Positions 36,031 to 45,046 of a stretch of 64,000 nt of DNA are shown here, piece after piece. Positions within the stretch are counted from its first letter, which is position 1. Each line of letters starts with the position of its first letter. Location of the stretch: contig NZ_VAUA01000004.1 of assembly GCF_005771405.1 (NCBI RefSeq), forward strand, positions 310,001 to 374,000, written 5' to 3'. The notes beneath the pieces are model-generated. The model saw only the letters and a program-made list of their open reading frames with translations. It did not search any database and was not told the DNA's origin. Source of the stretch: Parasedimentitalea maritima. Its GTDB lineage: Bacteria > Pseudomonadota > Alphaproteobacteria > Rhodobacterales > Rhodobacteraceae. The translations under genes were made by a program, and so were the position numbers.

Positions 36031-37236
36031 TTACCCTTCGTTGCCGGGTTTTTGCTTTACCAGCCAATTGGTCATTGGCTTTGCGGTAAATCCATGTGCG
36101 ATGAGGCTTAAGAACACAGTGATGACAACCACCAGTGAGATTAATTCCCCACCGGGCAAGCCACTATCCAGCACGATCACTGCAAAGACGATGCTGGCCA
36201 AGCCGCGCGGGCCAAACCAGCCCAGAAACAGGCGGTCTTTTACTGTTGCTTCTGTCCCGGTAAGCGAGAGGAAGATCGGGACCACCCTGACAACGGTGAG
36301 GCTGAGCAAGGCATAGACCACCACCTGCCAGCTTACCAAACCAATGACGCCAGCAACAACAGAACTGCCAAACAAGAGCCAGGTCAGCATGGCCAGGGCT
36401 TCACCGACGCCCTCGGCTGCGAGTACAAATTTATGCTTGGTGTCATCAAGAAGGTGCCCAAATAGCAAGCCTCCGGTAAAGGCTGCGATGTAGCCGCTGC
36501 CGTGCCATAGCTGTGCCAGTGAAAAGCAGGCGAGTGCCAGTGCAGGCACGGTGACCTGCTTCCAGACCTCCGTGACCCAACCCCGCGCCAAACACTGACG
36601 CAGCAATAAAGACCCGGCGTAGGTCAGGCCAAGACCGACGATCAGGCCAATGCCAATCTCTTCAAGGACCACTGTCAGTGGTCGAATTGCATCTCCCGTT
36701 GGGGCAATGGCCTCAAGTGACATGGCGATAAAGATGAACAGGAAGGGCACGCAGAGCCCATCGTTTAAACCGCTTTCCGCATTTAGACCTGTCCTGATCC
36801 AGGCTGGTATTTTCTCGTCGGTCACTACTGCCTTGCCCAAAGCGGCGTCAGTCGCCGCCAGTATGGTACCTAAGATGGCGGCCTCGTAGATATTGAGCAT
36901 GTCAAACAGTACAAGCGCGAGCCCAAAGCCTAGGATGATGACGCCAGGGAGGCCGATCAGTAGCATTCTGGCTGGAATGGCAATTTTTGATTTCAGCACT
37001 GAAATTTCGACATTGGCAGCGTCGCTGAACAGGATCAGCACCAGTGTCATATCCGCAAATGTCCGGAGTTGGCTGCTTATGGCATTGCCGTCAAACCAGC
37101 CAAGAACCAATGGTCCCATCAGGATGCCTGCAAAGACAAAAAACATCGGGCCAGAGGCTGCTCCGCGCTCCACACGTCCAGCGATGAGACTGTAGAGAAA
37201 GGCAAACAAAGCCAGAATGGAGAGTTCAAGGTGCAT
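36031..37236 (-). CDS. Cation:proton antiporter (CPA family, NhaP-like)
   Basis: A 401-residue integral membrane protein with about twelve hydrophobic helices. The segment AESGLNDGLCVPFLF (residues about 155-170) contains the Asn-Asp pair of CPA1-type exchangers, and DAALGKAVVTD precedes it; GPRGLASIVFAV is near the C-terminus. It should exchange Na+ or K+ for protons. The frame starts at a TTG at 37251; the ATG at 37236 is preferred, with AGGAAT upstream. Convergent with the decarboxylase gene. Confidence 0.85.
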   Translation of the reverse strand: MHLELSILALFAFLYSLIAGRVERGAASGPMFFVFAGILMGPLVLGWFDGNAISSQLRTFADMTLVLILFSDAANVEISVLKSKIAIPARMLLIGLPGVIILGFGLALVLFDMLNIYEAAILGTILAATDAALGKAVVTDEKIPAWIRTGLNAESGLNDGLCVPFLFIFIAMSLEAIAPTGDAIRPLTVVLEEIGIGLIVGLGLTYAGSLLLRQCLARGWVTEVWKQVTVPALALACFSLAQLWHGSGYIAAFTGGLLFGHLLDDTKHKFVLAAEGVGEALAMLTWLLFGSSVVAGVIGLVSWQVVVYALLSLTVVRVVPIFLSLTGTEATVKDRLFLGWFGPRGLASIVFAVIVLDSGLPGGELISLVVVITVFLSLIAHGFTAKPMTNWLVKQKPGNEG

Positions 37237-37587
37237 ATCTATTCCTGCCAATGACTTTACTGAGCCAGAGCACGAAATCCGAGTGCTCTCCTGCTCTGAG
37301 TTGTATTGTTATATAAAATGGACCGTTAGTGGACAGCTTTTTGGGTTTTGGTCATTTGTTAGTTAGATAAACCCCAATCGGGCCAGATTTTTGAATGACG
37401 AGGCATGTCGCTAGTGTTCAGAATGTATCCCAAATTACAGCTTACCCCCATCCCAGCAAACGGTGCGCCGCCAAAATCTATGCCTTCTACAGCACATTGC
37501 AGTTTAGGACGTCAGTTTGGGCTTTCCTTGAATCAAAGAAACAGGGTTCCTGCTTTGAATTTGAAAATGTGAGTTGGAGGTTGGGTG
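37237..37587. other. Intergenic region without a convincing gene
   Basis: About 350 bases between divergent antiporter and small-protein genes. It contains a 7-bp hairpin AGAGCAC/GTGCTCT (37267-37289) and an AT-rich TATATAAAAT (37310-37320) that could be a promoter core. A 76-codon plus-strand frame in it has no ribosome-binding site and unlikely composition. Nothing else is seen. Confidence 0.35.
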
Positions 37588-37815
37588 ATGGCAATTTTAT
37601 CTCCGGGTACGCACGTTCGTTATGACGGCTGTGAAGATGGACCGGAATATGGCGTGGTTGTTTATTGTTGGCCGGAAGACTTGGGAGATGGGTTTATGAT
37701 TTATGATTGTTATGTGGCTTTTTTGGCAAGGAAATTCCCAAAGGTGCACCAGAAGAACGACCTTACGTTCTGCGATACGCCTCTACATCTCTGGTCGTGC
37801 TGGACTAGCGCATAA
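37588..37815 (+). CDS. Small hypothetical protein, probably frameshifted in a T-run
   Basis: As written the frame gives 75 residues, with a clear ribosome-binding site GGAGG at 37576-37580 and the start MAILSPGTHVRYDGCEDGPE. After the six T at 37719-37724 the composition becomes unlike a protein. In the next frame the codons after that point read as a coherent tail (beginning FFGKEIPKGAPEERPY, then VLRYASTSLVVLD) ending at TAG 37806-37808, giving 73 residues with one added base. This is an apparent one-base loss in a homopolymer: a sequencing error, a true pseudogene or slippage. Function unknown. Confidence 0.6.
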   Translation: MAILSPGTHVRYDGCEDGPEYGVVVYCWPEDLGDGFMIYDCYVAFLARKFPKVHQKNDLTFCDTPLHLWSCWTSA

Positions 37816-37846
37816 AAAAACGCCCGCTCCTTGCGGAGCAGGCGTT
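37814..37846 (-). terminator. Rho-independent terminator of rpsO
   Basis: Read on the minus strand AACGCC, T, GCTCC, GCAA loop, GGAGC, G, GGCGTT is followed by seven T. It lies 26 bases after the rpsO stop. Confidence 0.88.
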
Positions 37847-37871
37847 TCCAGATCCGGATGGATCAAAAAGC

Positions 37872-38141
37872 TTAGCGGCGGATGCCGAGGCGCTTGATCA
37901 GGTCCTGGTAGCGAGCCACGTCTTTCGACTTGGTGTAATCCAGAAGCTTACGGCGCAGAGCAACCATCTTCAAAAGACCACGACGACCGTGGTTGTCTTT
38001 CTTGTGGGTTTTGAAGTGTTCGGTCAGGGTAGTGATGCGCGAGGTTAGAATGGCAACCTGGACTTCTGGCGAACCGGTGTCGCCTTCCTTGATTGCGAAT
38101 TCTTTCATCAGGCGGTTTTTTTCTTCAACAGTGATCGACAT
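37872..38141 (-). CDS. rpsO: 30S ribosomal protein S15
   Basis: An 89-residue S15, a primary 16S rRNA-binding protein of the small subunit platform. [36 protein letters not shown] and LLDYTK are the conserved RNA-binding stretches. The ATG at 38141 gives the standard N-terminus [11 protein letters not shown]; the frame upstream to 38225 is not conserved-looking. It ends in a terminator, so in this genome it is transcribed apart from pnp. Confidence 0.97.
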   Translation of the reverse strand: MSITVEEKNRLMKEFAIKEGDTGSPEVQVAILTSRITTLTEHFKTHKKDNHGRRGLLKMVALRRKLLDYTKSKDVARYQDLIKRLGIRR

Positions 38142-38330
38142 CGGGGTCTCCTGTAAGGTTTGTGTGAATGGCGCAGGCCGGGATGTCGTCCAGCACAGGC
38201 CCATGGAGTAGTCCCCACCATGCACGGCACAAAAACGCGCGAATCCATGGCGGATGCGCGGATATAGGCGGTTCTGGAAGAAATGGCAAAGGTATTCTGC
38301 CAGCTGCAGAGGTCTGGGCCCGTCGATGGA

Positions 38331-39023
38331 TCAGCTAAAAGGAAGTCCGATCATGTCACTGCTGTCCTGATCCAGCAAGGTTATGTCGGAGGCTGTGAGA
38401 TTAGCGGTACTATTGACCCGCAACACCTCGGTGCCGTTAACGCGAACCACGCTGTATTCGGGGCTATCCGGGTCTGCTTCAACTTCGATGTCCGGGTCAG
38501 GTTGGGTCTGCAGATCCCAAAGTAGAACCAGTTGGTCCTCGGTTGGGTCGAAGTCCATCATTTCGATGGACTGGTCTGCGTCAATCCAATCCCCAACGAT
38601 GATTTGATCCGCACCATCCCCCATGGTCAGCACATCGTTTGCGCCGGCCACTAGGGTATCATCACCCTCGCCACCGTTGACGAAATCGCGTGTATCAACG
38701 CCTTCACCTCCAAAGAGCTGATCGTTGTCACCACCGCCGTCTAGCAGATCGTCGCCGTCATACCCGTTGATCTGATCATCACCAAGCCCACCTGCCAGAT
38801 GATCATCACCATCACCGCCAGACAGAATGTCACTTTCCTCGGATGGGGTATCCGAGGGAAGAAGGCTGGACAGAGGTTGCACCTCTCCTGACCCTGAGGA
38901 CGGCACCTGGCCACCGCCTCGGGGCTCGTCGTCTTCGCTATTGTTGTTTGCAACGTCGTCGTCGCCAACGAACAGGGTTCCACCCATAGCCATCAGGCCA
39001 AGGAGACTTGCCAACCAGATCAT
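38331..39023 (-). CDS. RTX-type calcium-binding repeat protein
   Basis: A 230-residue protein with a hydrophobic N-terminus (about 1-19, WLASLLGLMAMGGTLFVG) and an acidic linker, then four to five Gly/Asp-rich nonapeptide repeats at about 68-130 (GGDGDDHLAGGLGDDQINGY onward). These bind calcium in a beta-roll. The C-terminal part (about 140-230) resembles the domain seen in related roseobacter proteins. It is shorter than secreted RTX toxins and has no adhesin or enzyme domain. Membrane or cell-surface location is inferred. Confidence 0.75.
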   Translation of the reverse strand: MIWLASLLGLMAMGGTLFVGDDDVANNNSEDDEPRGGGQVPSSGSGEVQPLSSLLPSDTPSEESDILSGGDGDDHLAGGLGDDQINGYDGDDLLDGGGDNDQLFGGEGVDTRDFVNGGEGDDTLVAGANDVLTMGDGADQIIVGDWIDADQSIEMMDFDPTEDQLVLLWDLQTQPDPDIEVEADPDSPEYSVVRVNGTEVLRVNSTANLTASDITLLDQDSSDMIGLPFS

Positions 39024-39135
39024 TTACACACCCCACACCCATGGAGACTCATTAACAGGGATCAGTGTTGCATTTTGTCGAAGATCAGGCAAAACAAATC
39101 GGGAACAAAGGTTAACAGTTGAGATCCGGTTGATA

Positions 39136-39642
39136 TCAAATCCAGAGCTGGGGTTCTTGCTTATAAGCGATGTAGAGGGGGTGTTTTGGGTGACCTGCTT
39201 TGCTAAGTCCCAACTGGTAGAGTTTGTGACCACTGGCCCGTAGCAGAGCTTCTACGCGTGGTCCTTGATTCAGGTGTTCGCCATTGGTGCCCCAGCCACA
39301 AACCACCTGATCGGCCCAGTCCATTCCTGCCAGGATAGCAGCGTCATTGTCTGGACCGGATGGATCGGCAGCGGCGCGCATGTCTTTTGGGTCGGTGGCA
39401 CGATAGGCAAAGATATTGGTGGCACGAAAACCGCCAAACCCCAGCGATCTGGCCCGCCGTTCACAGCGCTCAATGGTGGGGTCGTTCTGGACTTCGGTTG
39501 CGGTGGACGGATTCAGCATCACGAACATCACCTTCTTGCCCGCCTCATTCCAGACGCGGGTCAGGCTATAGCGATAGGTCTCGCAATCGGAATACACGGC
39601 AGTTGAGGGCGCGTCGCCCTTGGTATGGGAGCGGGTAATCAT
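39136..39642 (-). CDS. DUF1643 family protein
   Basis: A 168-residue protein with the DUF1643 pattern: YRYSLTRVWNEAGKKVMFVM, then LNPSTATEVQNDPTIERCERRA and GFGGFRATNIFAYRATDPKDM. The function of the family is unknown. The frame opens at a TTG at 39660, and the ATG at 39642 gives the usual N-terminus. Transcribed in the same direction as the RTX-like gene, with 112 bases between them. Confidence 0.85.
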   Translation of the reverse strand: MITRSHTKGDAPSTAVYSDCETYRYSLTRVWNEAGKKVMFVMLNPSTATEVQNDPTIERCERRARSLGFGGFRATNIFAYRATDPKDMRAAADPSGPDNDAAILAGMDWADQVVCGWGTNGEHLNQGPRVEALLRASGHKLYQLGLSKAGHPKHPLYIAYKQEPQLWI

Positions 39643-39685
39643 CTTGCAGTTCTGGTCCAAATTGGATCAGTTCGCAACCAGTGAC

Positions 39686-40462
39686 CTACTTCGCCTTCAA
39701 CTGTTTTTCCAACCCAATTTCAATCCAGTTCAGGGCATATCCAACGGGGCCGCGAATACCCTGTTTGGGGCTATCAGGGCGGTCTAGTTGGACGTGTGGA
39801 TTGGACCCCAGTTTAGTTAAAGCGGATCGTGCGGTCTCTAACTGAGCTGTTGTCAGTTTGGGGTCATCCGAGTGTTTTACCGCCGCTAGAATAATCCGGT
39901 GTGCTGCAGAAGCCAGGCTCCAGACCGTTTGGTATCTAAGGCCCTCAAGCTTTGGGTCTGACGCTATGCGATCAATACTGGCAATGAGTGGGTCGAACAT
40001 CGAAAAATCCCGATTTGTTCGCAGGATCTCAGCTGCCGCAAAGATATCCTCTGGATCGGCCCCGCTGCGCAGCCCGTCAAGGATAGGAGAGGAGTCGTCC
40101 ATATTGCCAGCTAACACCTTTAATTCCTGCCGAACTTTTTCCAATGCTTCCTTCGGGACATCGGGGTCAAAAGTTGTGTAAAGCGAATTCAATCGGCTGT
40201 TTTCTTCTTCCAGTTCTACAAGCTGCAGATTGGTTTCCTTAAACTTCTCTTCCAGCTTGCTTAGCTTGACTTCGACGCCTGAGATTTTCACGCTCTCAAC
40301 TCTATTAAACAAGGCCGAAAACTGCGCCGGATTCCAAATTGCCCAGACCAGTAAAGCAAGAAAGGTGATCAAAAACACGATCGGCCATAACGAGAAATTC
40401 TCGGCGATTACTTTGAACAGCTGGAACTCATAGCAATTCGCTAACGTCTGGCAATTCTCCAC
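39686..40462 (-). CDS. Hypothetical membrane protein with coiled coil
   Basis: A 258-residue protein starting at GTG 40462 with GGGAG six bases upstream. A single membrane helix lies at about 25-45 (WPIVFLITFLALLVWAIW), followed by a coiled coil at about 60-95 (VKLSKLEEKFKETNLQLVEL) and a helical soluble domain. The domain contains ILRTNRDFSMFDPLIAS and WSLASAAHRIILAAV. No family is recognised. It is part of a short accessory stretch between rpsO and truB that contains no recognised partner. Confidence 0.6.
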   Translation of the reverse strand: MENCQTLANCYEFQLFKVIAENFSLWPIVFLITFLALLVWAIWNPAQFSALFNRVESVKISGVEVKLSKLEEKFKETNLQLVELEEENSRLNSLYTTFDPDVPKEALEKVRQELKVLAGNMDDSSPILDGLRSGADPEDIFAAAEILRTNRDFSMFDPLIASIDRIASDPKLEGLRYQTVWSLASAAHRIILAAVKHSDDPKLTTAQLETARSALTKLGSNPHVQLDRPDSPKQGIRGPVGYALNWIEIGLEKQLKAK

Positions 40463-40545
40463 CGCTTGCTCCCAATTCCATTCGCCCTAAACGGACATTC
40501 ATAGATTGAAAGCACGCCTGACGTGAAGGCGCAAGTTTTGATAGC

Positions 40546-41451
40546 TTACCGCACAAACACCCGGCTTGGGTGCAATTCACCCGCCTTGTAGGTGCCAACG
40601 GCAACGGCCTCACCATCCAGCGAGGCCCAGGCCTCGTCGCCGTATTCCACGGTGGCGGCCAGAACCATGCCGGGGTTGCCATTGCGCAGTTTGGCAGCAC
40701 CTTCGGGGGTGCATTTCAGTTCGGGCAGATCTGCCAGCCCAATTTCCAGCGGCTGGATGAAGGTATCCAGCTCTGGTGTGCGCTCGATCTCTTCGATGCG
40801 GTCCAGGGTCAGCCCGTTTTCAACGTCAAACGGCCCGGACCAGACCCGGCGCAATTCGCGTACGTGGCCGTGACAGCCCAGCGAAGCCCCTAGATCACGG
40901 GCGATCGAGCGCACATAGCCGCCTTTGCCGCAGGTCATCTCCAGCGTCACGTGGTCGGCATCGGGACGATCCACCAACAGCAGTTCCTCGACCCACAGCG
41001 CGCGCGCCGCCAGTTCGACATCTTCACCATCGCGGGCCAGTTTATAGGCGCGTTGACCGTCGATCTTCACCGCTGAAAACTTTGGTGGCACCTGCATGAT
41101 GTCGCCCAAAAACTGCGGCAAGGCAGCGATGATCTCATCATCTGACGGGCGGACGTCGCTGGTTGAGATTACCTCTCCTTCGGTGTCATCGGTATTGGTG
41201 GCTTGACCCAGCCGAACGGTGAAGCGGTACGCCTTTAGCGCGTCGGTGATATAGGGAACGGTCTTGGTTGCCTCACCCAGGGCCACAGCCAACACGCCGG
41301 TTGCCTCGGGGTCTAGGGTACCTGCATGGCCGGCTTTCTTGGCGTCCAGCGCCCAGCGGACCTTGTTCACAACCGAGGTCGAGGTGATGCCAGCGGGTTT
41401 GTCTACTACCAACCAACCAGAAATATCGCGGCCTTTGCGTTTGCGTGCCAT
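40546..41451 (-). CDS. truB: tRNA pseudouridine(55) synthase TruB
   Basis: A 301-residue TruB, which makes pseudouridine 55 in the T-loop of tRNA. The catalytic Asp47 is in [14 protein letters not shown], and [17 protein letters not shown] (near 165) is the conserved RNA-binding and active-site region. The C-terminal domain resembles a PUA-like fold. The ATG at 41451 gives a normal family N-terminus ([13 protein letters not shown] follows at 12). Lies downstream of rbfA and a glycosidase-like gene, as in other alphaproteobacteria, in the ribosome-maturation neighbourhood. Confidence 0.96.
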   Translation of the reverse strand: MARKRKGRDISGWLVVDKPAGITSTSVVNKVRWALDAKKAGHAGTLDPEATGVLAVALGEATKTVPYITDALKAYRFTVRLGQATNTDDTEGEVISTSDVRPSDDEIIAALPQFLGDIMQVPPKFSAVKIDGQRAYKLARDGEDVELAARALWVEELLLVDRPDADHVTLEMTCGKGGYVRSIARDLGASLGCHGHVRELRRVWSGPFDVENGLTLDRIEEIERTPELDTFIQPLEIGLADLPELKCTPEGAAKLRNGNPGMVLAATVEYGDEAWASLDGEAVAVGTYKAGELHPSRVFVR

Positions 41452-41564
41452 GTCGTTCCCCGAATTACAGTGAGGCGCGCGGGGTAGCTGATGGGGGAAG
41501 GTCTGTCAATTCCAGTTCGGAAAACAGGCCCAGCTTTGACAGGAGCTGCAACCGTTCGGCTAAC

Positions 41565-41588
41565 GTAGGGTGTGTGCTTGCACGCACC
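41565..41588. repeat. Dispersed palindromic element, copy 2
   Basis: GTAGGGTGTGTGC and GCACGCACC repeat in reverse orientation the element at 10750-10771, with one change that leaves a G-T wobble pair in the stem. It lies in the 150-base gap between truB and the phosphodiester glycosidase gene. Confidence 0.7.
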
Positions 41589-41601
41589 GTCGACTTACTG
41601 G

Positions 41602-42339
41602 CTAGTCATTTGCCTCAACCACACCCACCACTGGTCCCATCATGAACCCGTTATCGCTACGTCCCACAGAGGGCGCGTGCAGGCGAGAAATGTTACCATC
41701 GAAATACAACGCGCTGGGGAGCTTCAGGTGGTCGCGAAACAAGCGGCCGAACTGGTGAAAGGTGACGGCGTTGCGGGAAATGGCAAAGACAACGCGTTTG
41801 CCATCTTCCGAGGTGCCAACGCCGTTGCGGATATAGTAGGAATTTGAGTCGACCAAAAACCGAGGATGCAACTCGCCGTCGATCACTAACATCGGGCCGG
41901 ATTGGGTGGCGTGGGTGCAGTTGATGCCCGAATCACGATACTGCAGACTTTCATAGACATCGGCACGTCCGGGGCGCATGCAGAACACGCCATTGGGCAG
42001 TAGGCCAAAGTTACCGGGGCCGGCGTTGGGGATCAGCCGCATCTGTTGCTGTTGGTTTTCGATGTATAGACCGACCGGCGAACGGTCGGAGTGATACATA
42101 CCGGCATTGGTGGCAAAGGCGAGTTTTTGACCGTCTTGCGCCAGCGCCGCGTCGATCGCGGAAAACTGGCCATATACCTTGCCTTGATCGTCACGCAGGA
42201 ACAGTTGGAGTTTTTCCGTGGAGGCGTCGACCTCGCACACCGTGAAGCGGTTGCCATCATAGGCGATGTCATTGCAGTCCAGCGCTGCAACAGGGGCAGC
42301 ACCAAGCGCTGCCAGCAATACCAGCAGCGCCCTGATCAC
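41602..42339 (-). CDS. Phosphodiester glycosidase family protein (DUF2233)
   Basis: A 245-residue exported protein with a signal peptide (about 1-18, ending VAA-L). It shows [48 protein letters not shown] and [20 protein letters not shown], the set seen in phosphodiester glycosidase-domain proteins such as the uncovering enzyme family. The substrate in bacteria is unknown. The start ATGA overlaps the rbfA stop by four bases, so it is probably translated with rbfA. Confidence 0.82.
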   Translation of the reverse strand: MIRALLVLLAALGAAPVAALDCNDIAYDGNRFTVCEVDASTEKLQLFLRDDQGKVYGQFSAIDAALAQDGQKLAFATNAGMYHSDRSPVGLYIENQQQQMRLIPNAGPGNFGLLPNGVFCMRPGRADVYESLQYRDSGINCTHATQSGPMLVIDGELHPRFLVDSNSYYIRNGVGTSEDGKRVVFAISRNAVTFHQFGRLFRDHLKLPSALYFDGNISRLHAPSVGRSDNGFMMGPVVGVVEAND

Positions 42340-42728
42340 TCTTCGATGTCGCGGCGTACCACGTCCTGGTTCAGCAGCCGTTCAGTTTCATCCATCCGAT
42401 CAAAGGTCTCGTCCAGACGGAACCGGAACTCGGGCGAATGCTTCAGCGCGGTCTTTTTGGACACCAGACGGCGCAGCTCTCCCATGTTCTTGGCGAGCAG
42501 TTTCAGCACATCCTCTTTGCCTTTGCCGCCCAGTGGCAGCACATAACAGGTGGCGATACGGAGATCGGGAGAGGTGCGAACCTCGCCGACGGTGATAGAG
42601 AGACGGTTCAGCTCGGCATCATGGACGTCGCCACGCGCCAACACTTCCGACAAGGCACGTCGGATGAGTTCGCCAACACGCAGTTGTCGTTGAGAAGGAG
42701 CACCATCATTGAATTTGTTCTTAGCCAT
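42336..42728 (-). CDS. rbfA: Ribosome-binding factor A
   Basis: A 130-residue RbfA, a KH-type protein that helps late 30S subunit maturation near the 5' end of 16S r[23 protein letters not shown], then [21 protein letters not shown] and [10 protein letters not shown]-type C-terminus are conserved. The start is ATG at 42728; it is followed by the exported glycosidase gene with a 4-base overlap and then truB. Divergent from dapB. Confidence 0.95.
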   Translation of the reverse strand: MAKNKFNDGAPSQRQLRVGELIRRALSEVLARGDVHDAELNRLSITVGEVRTSPDLRIATCYVLPLGGKGKEDVLKLLAKNMGELRRLVSKKTALKHSPEFRFRLDETFDRMDETERLLNQDVVRRDIEE

Positions 42729-42816
42729 ACATCCGATTTAAGCACAAAGTGAGACTTTGCCAAGCGGTGCCAGAGCGGTTAGGAAAAAAGCAGCTTGAGA
42801 GAAAAGGGTAGGGCAG

Positions 42817-43626
42817 ATGACGGATAGGCCAGGGATCGTGATTACCGGTGGGTCAGGGCGGATGGGGCAGATGCTGATCCGAACAGTGCTGGACAGCGAC
42901 AAGGCACGACTGGTGGGTGTCGTCGAACGTTCGGGTCATGCCTGGGTTGGTCAGGATGTCGGTGTTGCGATGGGCGGAGCGGCGATTGGTGTCAACGTGA
43001 CCGACGACGCGCTAGAGGCGTTTTCCAAAGCACAGGCGGTGATTGATTTCACGGCACCCGAAGCGACGCTGGAGTTTGCCGCGCTGGCAGCGCAGGCGCG
43101 GGCGGTGCATGTGATCGGGACTACGGGGATGTCCGAGGCGCAGATTGCCCAGCTTGAACCTGCTGCGCGTCATGCCGCCATTGTGCGGGCTGGCAATATG
43201 AGCCTGGGCGTGAACCTGCTGGTTCAGCTGACCAAGAAGGTTGCGGCTGCATTGGATGACGATTTCGACATCGAGGTGATCGAGGCGCATCACCATCACA
43301 AAGTGGACGCACCTTCAGGCACAGCCTTGATGCTGGGGGAAGCCGCAGCAGAGGGTCGGGGTGTGACCCTGTCAGACGTGTCTGACAGTGGCCGTGATGG
43401 CATCATTGGCGCGCGCAAGCGGGGTGATATCGGGTTCAGCGCCATTCGTGGTGGCGACATCGTCGGAGAACATGACGTGCTATTTGCTGCTGCAGGTGAG
43501 CGCATTGTGCTGCGCCATATGGCAACAGACCGGGCAATCTTTGCCCGTGGTGCGCTAAAGGCGGCGTTGTGGGGGCAGGACAAGGCCCCGGGCCAGTATG
43601 ATATGGTTGATGTCTTGGGGCTGTAA
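42817..43626 (+). CDS. dapB: 4-hydroxy-tetrahydrodipicolinate reductase
   Basis: A 269-residue DapB, which reduces the dihydrodipicolinate precursor in lysine and diaminopimelate synthesis with NAD(P)H. The cofactor motif GGSGRMGQM is at residues 9-17; the conserved [20 protein letters not shown] near 155-175 contains the catalytic His and the substrate lysine region. [20 protein letters not shown] is near the C-terminus. Followed by a partial repeat and a strong terminator before the convergent M16 peptidase gene. Confidence 0.96.
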   Translation: MTDRPGIVITGGSGRMGQMLIRTVLDSDKARLVGVVERSGHAWVGQDVGVAMGGAAIGVNVTDDALEAFSKAQAVIDFTAPEATLEFAALAAQARAVHVIGTTGMSEAQIAQLEPAARHAAIVRAGNMSLGVNLLVQLTKKVAAALDDDFDIEVIEAHHHHKVDAPSGTALMLGEAAAEGRGVTLSDVSDSGRDGIIGARKRGDIGFSAIRGGDIVGEHDVLFAAAGERIVLRHMATDRAIFARGALKAALWGQDKAPGQYDMVDVLGL

Positions 43627-43658
43627 CAAAGGCCGGGTGAGCGGTCTTGGGCCGCTGC

Positions 43659-43688
43659 CTCCGGCGGGGATATTTGTAGCTAGATGAA
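43659..43688. repeat. Dispersed intergenic repeat, partial copy B
   Basis: CCGGCGGGGATATTTG, then TAGCTAGATGAA, matches the right half of the element at 52617-52662 (GGGATATTTGTTGCTAGATG). The G-rich hairpin half is replaced by unrelated sequence, so only the CTAGATGAA core is shared. Confidence 0.55.
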
Positions 43689-43690
43689 GC

Positions 43691-43718
43691 AACGGCGGCA
43701 GGTTGAACTGCCGCCGTT
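43691..43718. terminator. Bidirectional terminator between convergent dapB and M16 peptidase genes
   Basis: AACGGCGGCAG (43691-43701) and CTGCCGCCGTT (43708-43718) form a perfect 11-bp stem around a 6-base loop. It lies immediately after the dispersed repeat. Confidence 0.8.
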
Positions 43719-43723
43719 TGGGA

Positions 43724-45046
43724 TTATTCAGACGACGTTTCCAGCCCCTCGGGGCGGCCAACCACTGTAAAATGCAACCCGTCAGGATCCAGTAATTCAG
43801 CGGCCAGCTGGTTCACATCTTCCAGCGTCACGGCGTTCACTTTGTCGTTTCGGGTGGCAATGTAGTCGATCGGCAGGCCCTGCATCTGCATTCCCACCAT
43901 GATCGAGGCAATGGGACTATTGCCATCAAATCGCAGCGGGTAGGCGCCCGTTAGATAGGTCTGAGCATCCTGCAATTCCTTTGGCGTTATGCCATCGGTG
44001 GCCATCCGGCGCCATTCCTCGCGGATCACATGGACCGCTTCTGCGACTTTGCCGTTGGCCGAAGCGACAGAGCCCATATAGACCGCTGCCAGATCACGTG
44101 GCACCAAGTAAGAATATACGCCATAGGTCAAACCACGCTTTTCGCGTACCTCACTCATCAAGCGGCTTGCAAATGAGCCACCTCCAAGGATTTGGTTCAT
44201 CACATAGGCGGTAAAGAACCGTGGATCATCGCGGTCGATGCCGATCTGACCAAACAGAGCCACCGATTGTGGGGTGTCAAAGTCAACCACGGTGACACCA
44301 CCGGGAATGGTAACCTCGGCAGGGCCGGGGATTACAGCGCCCGTTTCGGGCAGATCGCCGAGCAATGTATCCAACAACTTGCCCAACTGCTCTGCATCAA
44401 TATCTCCCACTGCACCCACATAGAGCCGATCCTGGGCAAAGACCGCCTGGTGGGCATCAACGATATCTTGCCGATTGAGCGCTGTGACGCTCTCGATGGT
44501 GCCTTTACCATCCGTACCATACGGGTGATCGCCATAGGCCATGGCCGCAAAGGCGCGGCCTGCAATGTCATTGGGGTCTTTGGCATCCGAGCGTAGACCG
44601 GACAGGACCTGACCACGTACCCGATCCAGAGCAATTTGGTCAAACCGGGGCGTATGGATGGTGTCGCGCAGCAAAGCGATGGCTTCCCCCCGGTTTTCGC
44701 TCAGGAAACGGGCGGAAATCGAAGCGCTGTCTTTGCTGGTGTCATAGGAGAACGACGCCGCCAGCCCTTCGAGAGCTTTGGCATAGTCCTGCGCCATCAG
44801 GTCGCCTGCGCCCTCTTCGAGCAGACCAGCCATCAGATAAATGGCGCCCCGTTTGCCGGGGGCATCCAGTGAGGTGCCGCCACGAAACCGTAACTCTAGT
44901 GCGGTGAAAGGGATTGAGTGATCCTCGACCAGCCAAGCGGTGATACCACCCGGTGAGGTGACTTCTTTGATTTTCACCTCAGCCAGTGCCGGCAAGGCCA
45001 ACACACAGGCGGCCAGGGCCGCCATCACCTGTTTGAAACCCATCAT
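43724..45046 (-). CDS. M16-family peptidase-like protein, zinc motif missing (non-catalytic subunit)
   Basis: A 440-residue M16-fold protein with a signal peptide (about 1-22). At the place of the HxxEH zinc motif it reads YLMAGLLEEG, so it lacks metal ligands. The conserved C-terminal region SFASRLMSEVREKRGLTYGVYSYL is intact; this Arg-Tyr pair helps bind peptide substrates. It thus looks like the inactive partner of the gene upstream, with which its start overlaps by four bases. The two probably form a heterodimer in the periplasm. Confidence 0.85.
   Translation of the reverse strand: MMGFKQVMAALAACVLALPALAEVKIKEVTSPGGITAWLVEDHSIPFTALELRFRGGTSLDAPGKRGAIYLMAGLLEEGAGDLMAQDYAKALEGLAASFSYDTSKDSASISARFLSENRGEAIALLRDTIHTPRFDQIALDRVRGQVLSGLRSDAKDPNDIAGRAFAAMAYGDHPYGTDGKGTIESVTALNRQDIVDAHQAVFAQDRLYVGAVGDIDAEQLGKLLDTLLGDLPETGAVIPGPAEVTIPGGVTVVDFDTPQSVALFGQIGIDRDDPRFFTAYVMNQILGGGSFASRLMSEVREKRGLTYGVYSYLVPRDLAAVYMGSVASANGKVAEAVHVIREEWRRMATDGITPKELQDAQTYLTGAYPLRFDGNSPIASIMVGMQMQGLPIDYIATRNDKVNAVTLEDVNQLAAELLDPDGLHFTVVGRPEGLETSSE

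Noticed and set aside
37395-37625. 76-residue plus-strand frame
   Set aside because: No ribosome-binding site, unlikely composition and overlap with the better small gene at 37588.
42801-42816. Possible T-box or riboswitch before dapB
   Set aside because: The gap is only 88 bases and shows no conserved lysine or S-adenosylmethionine riboswitch core.
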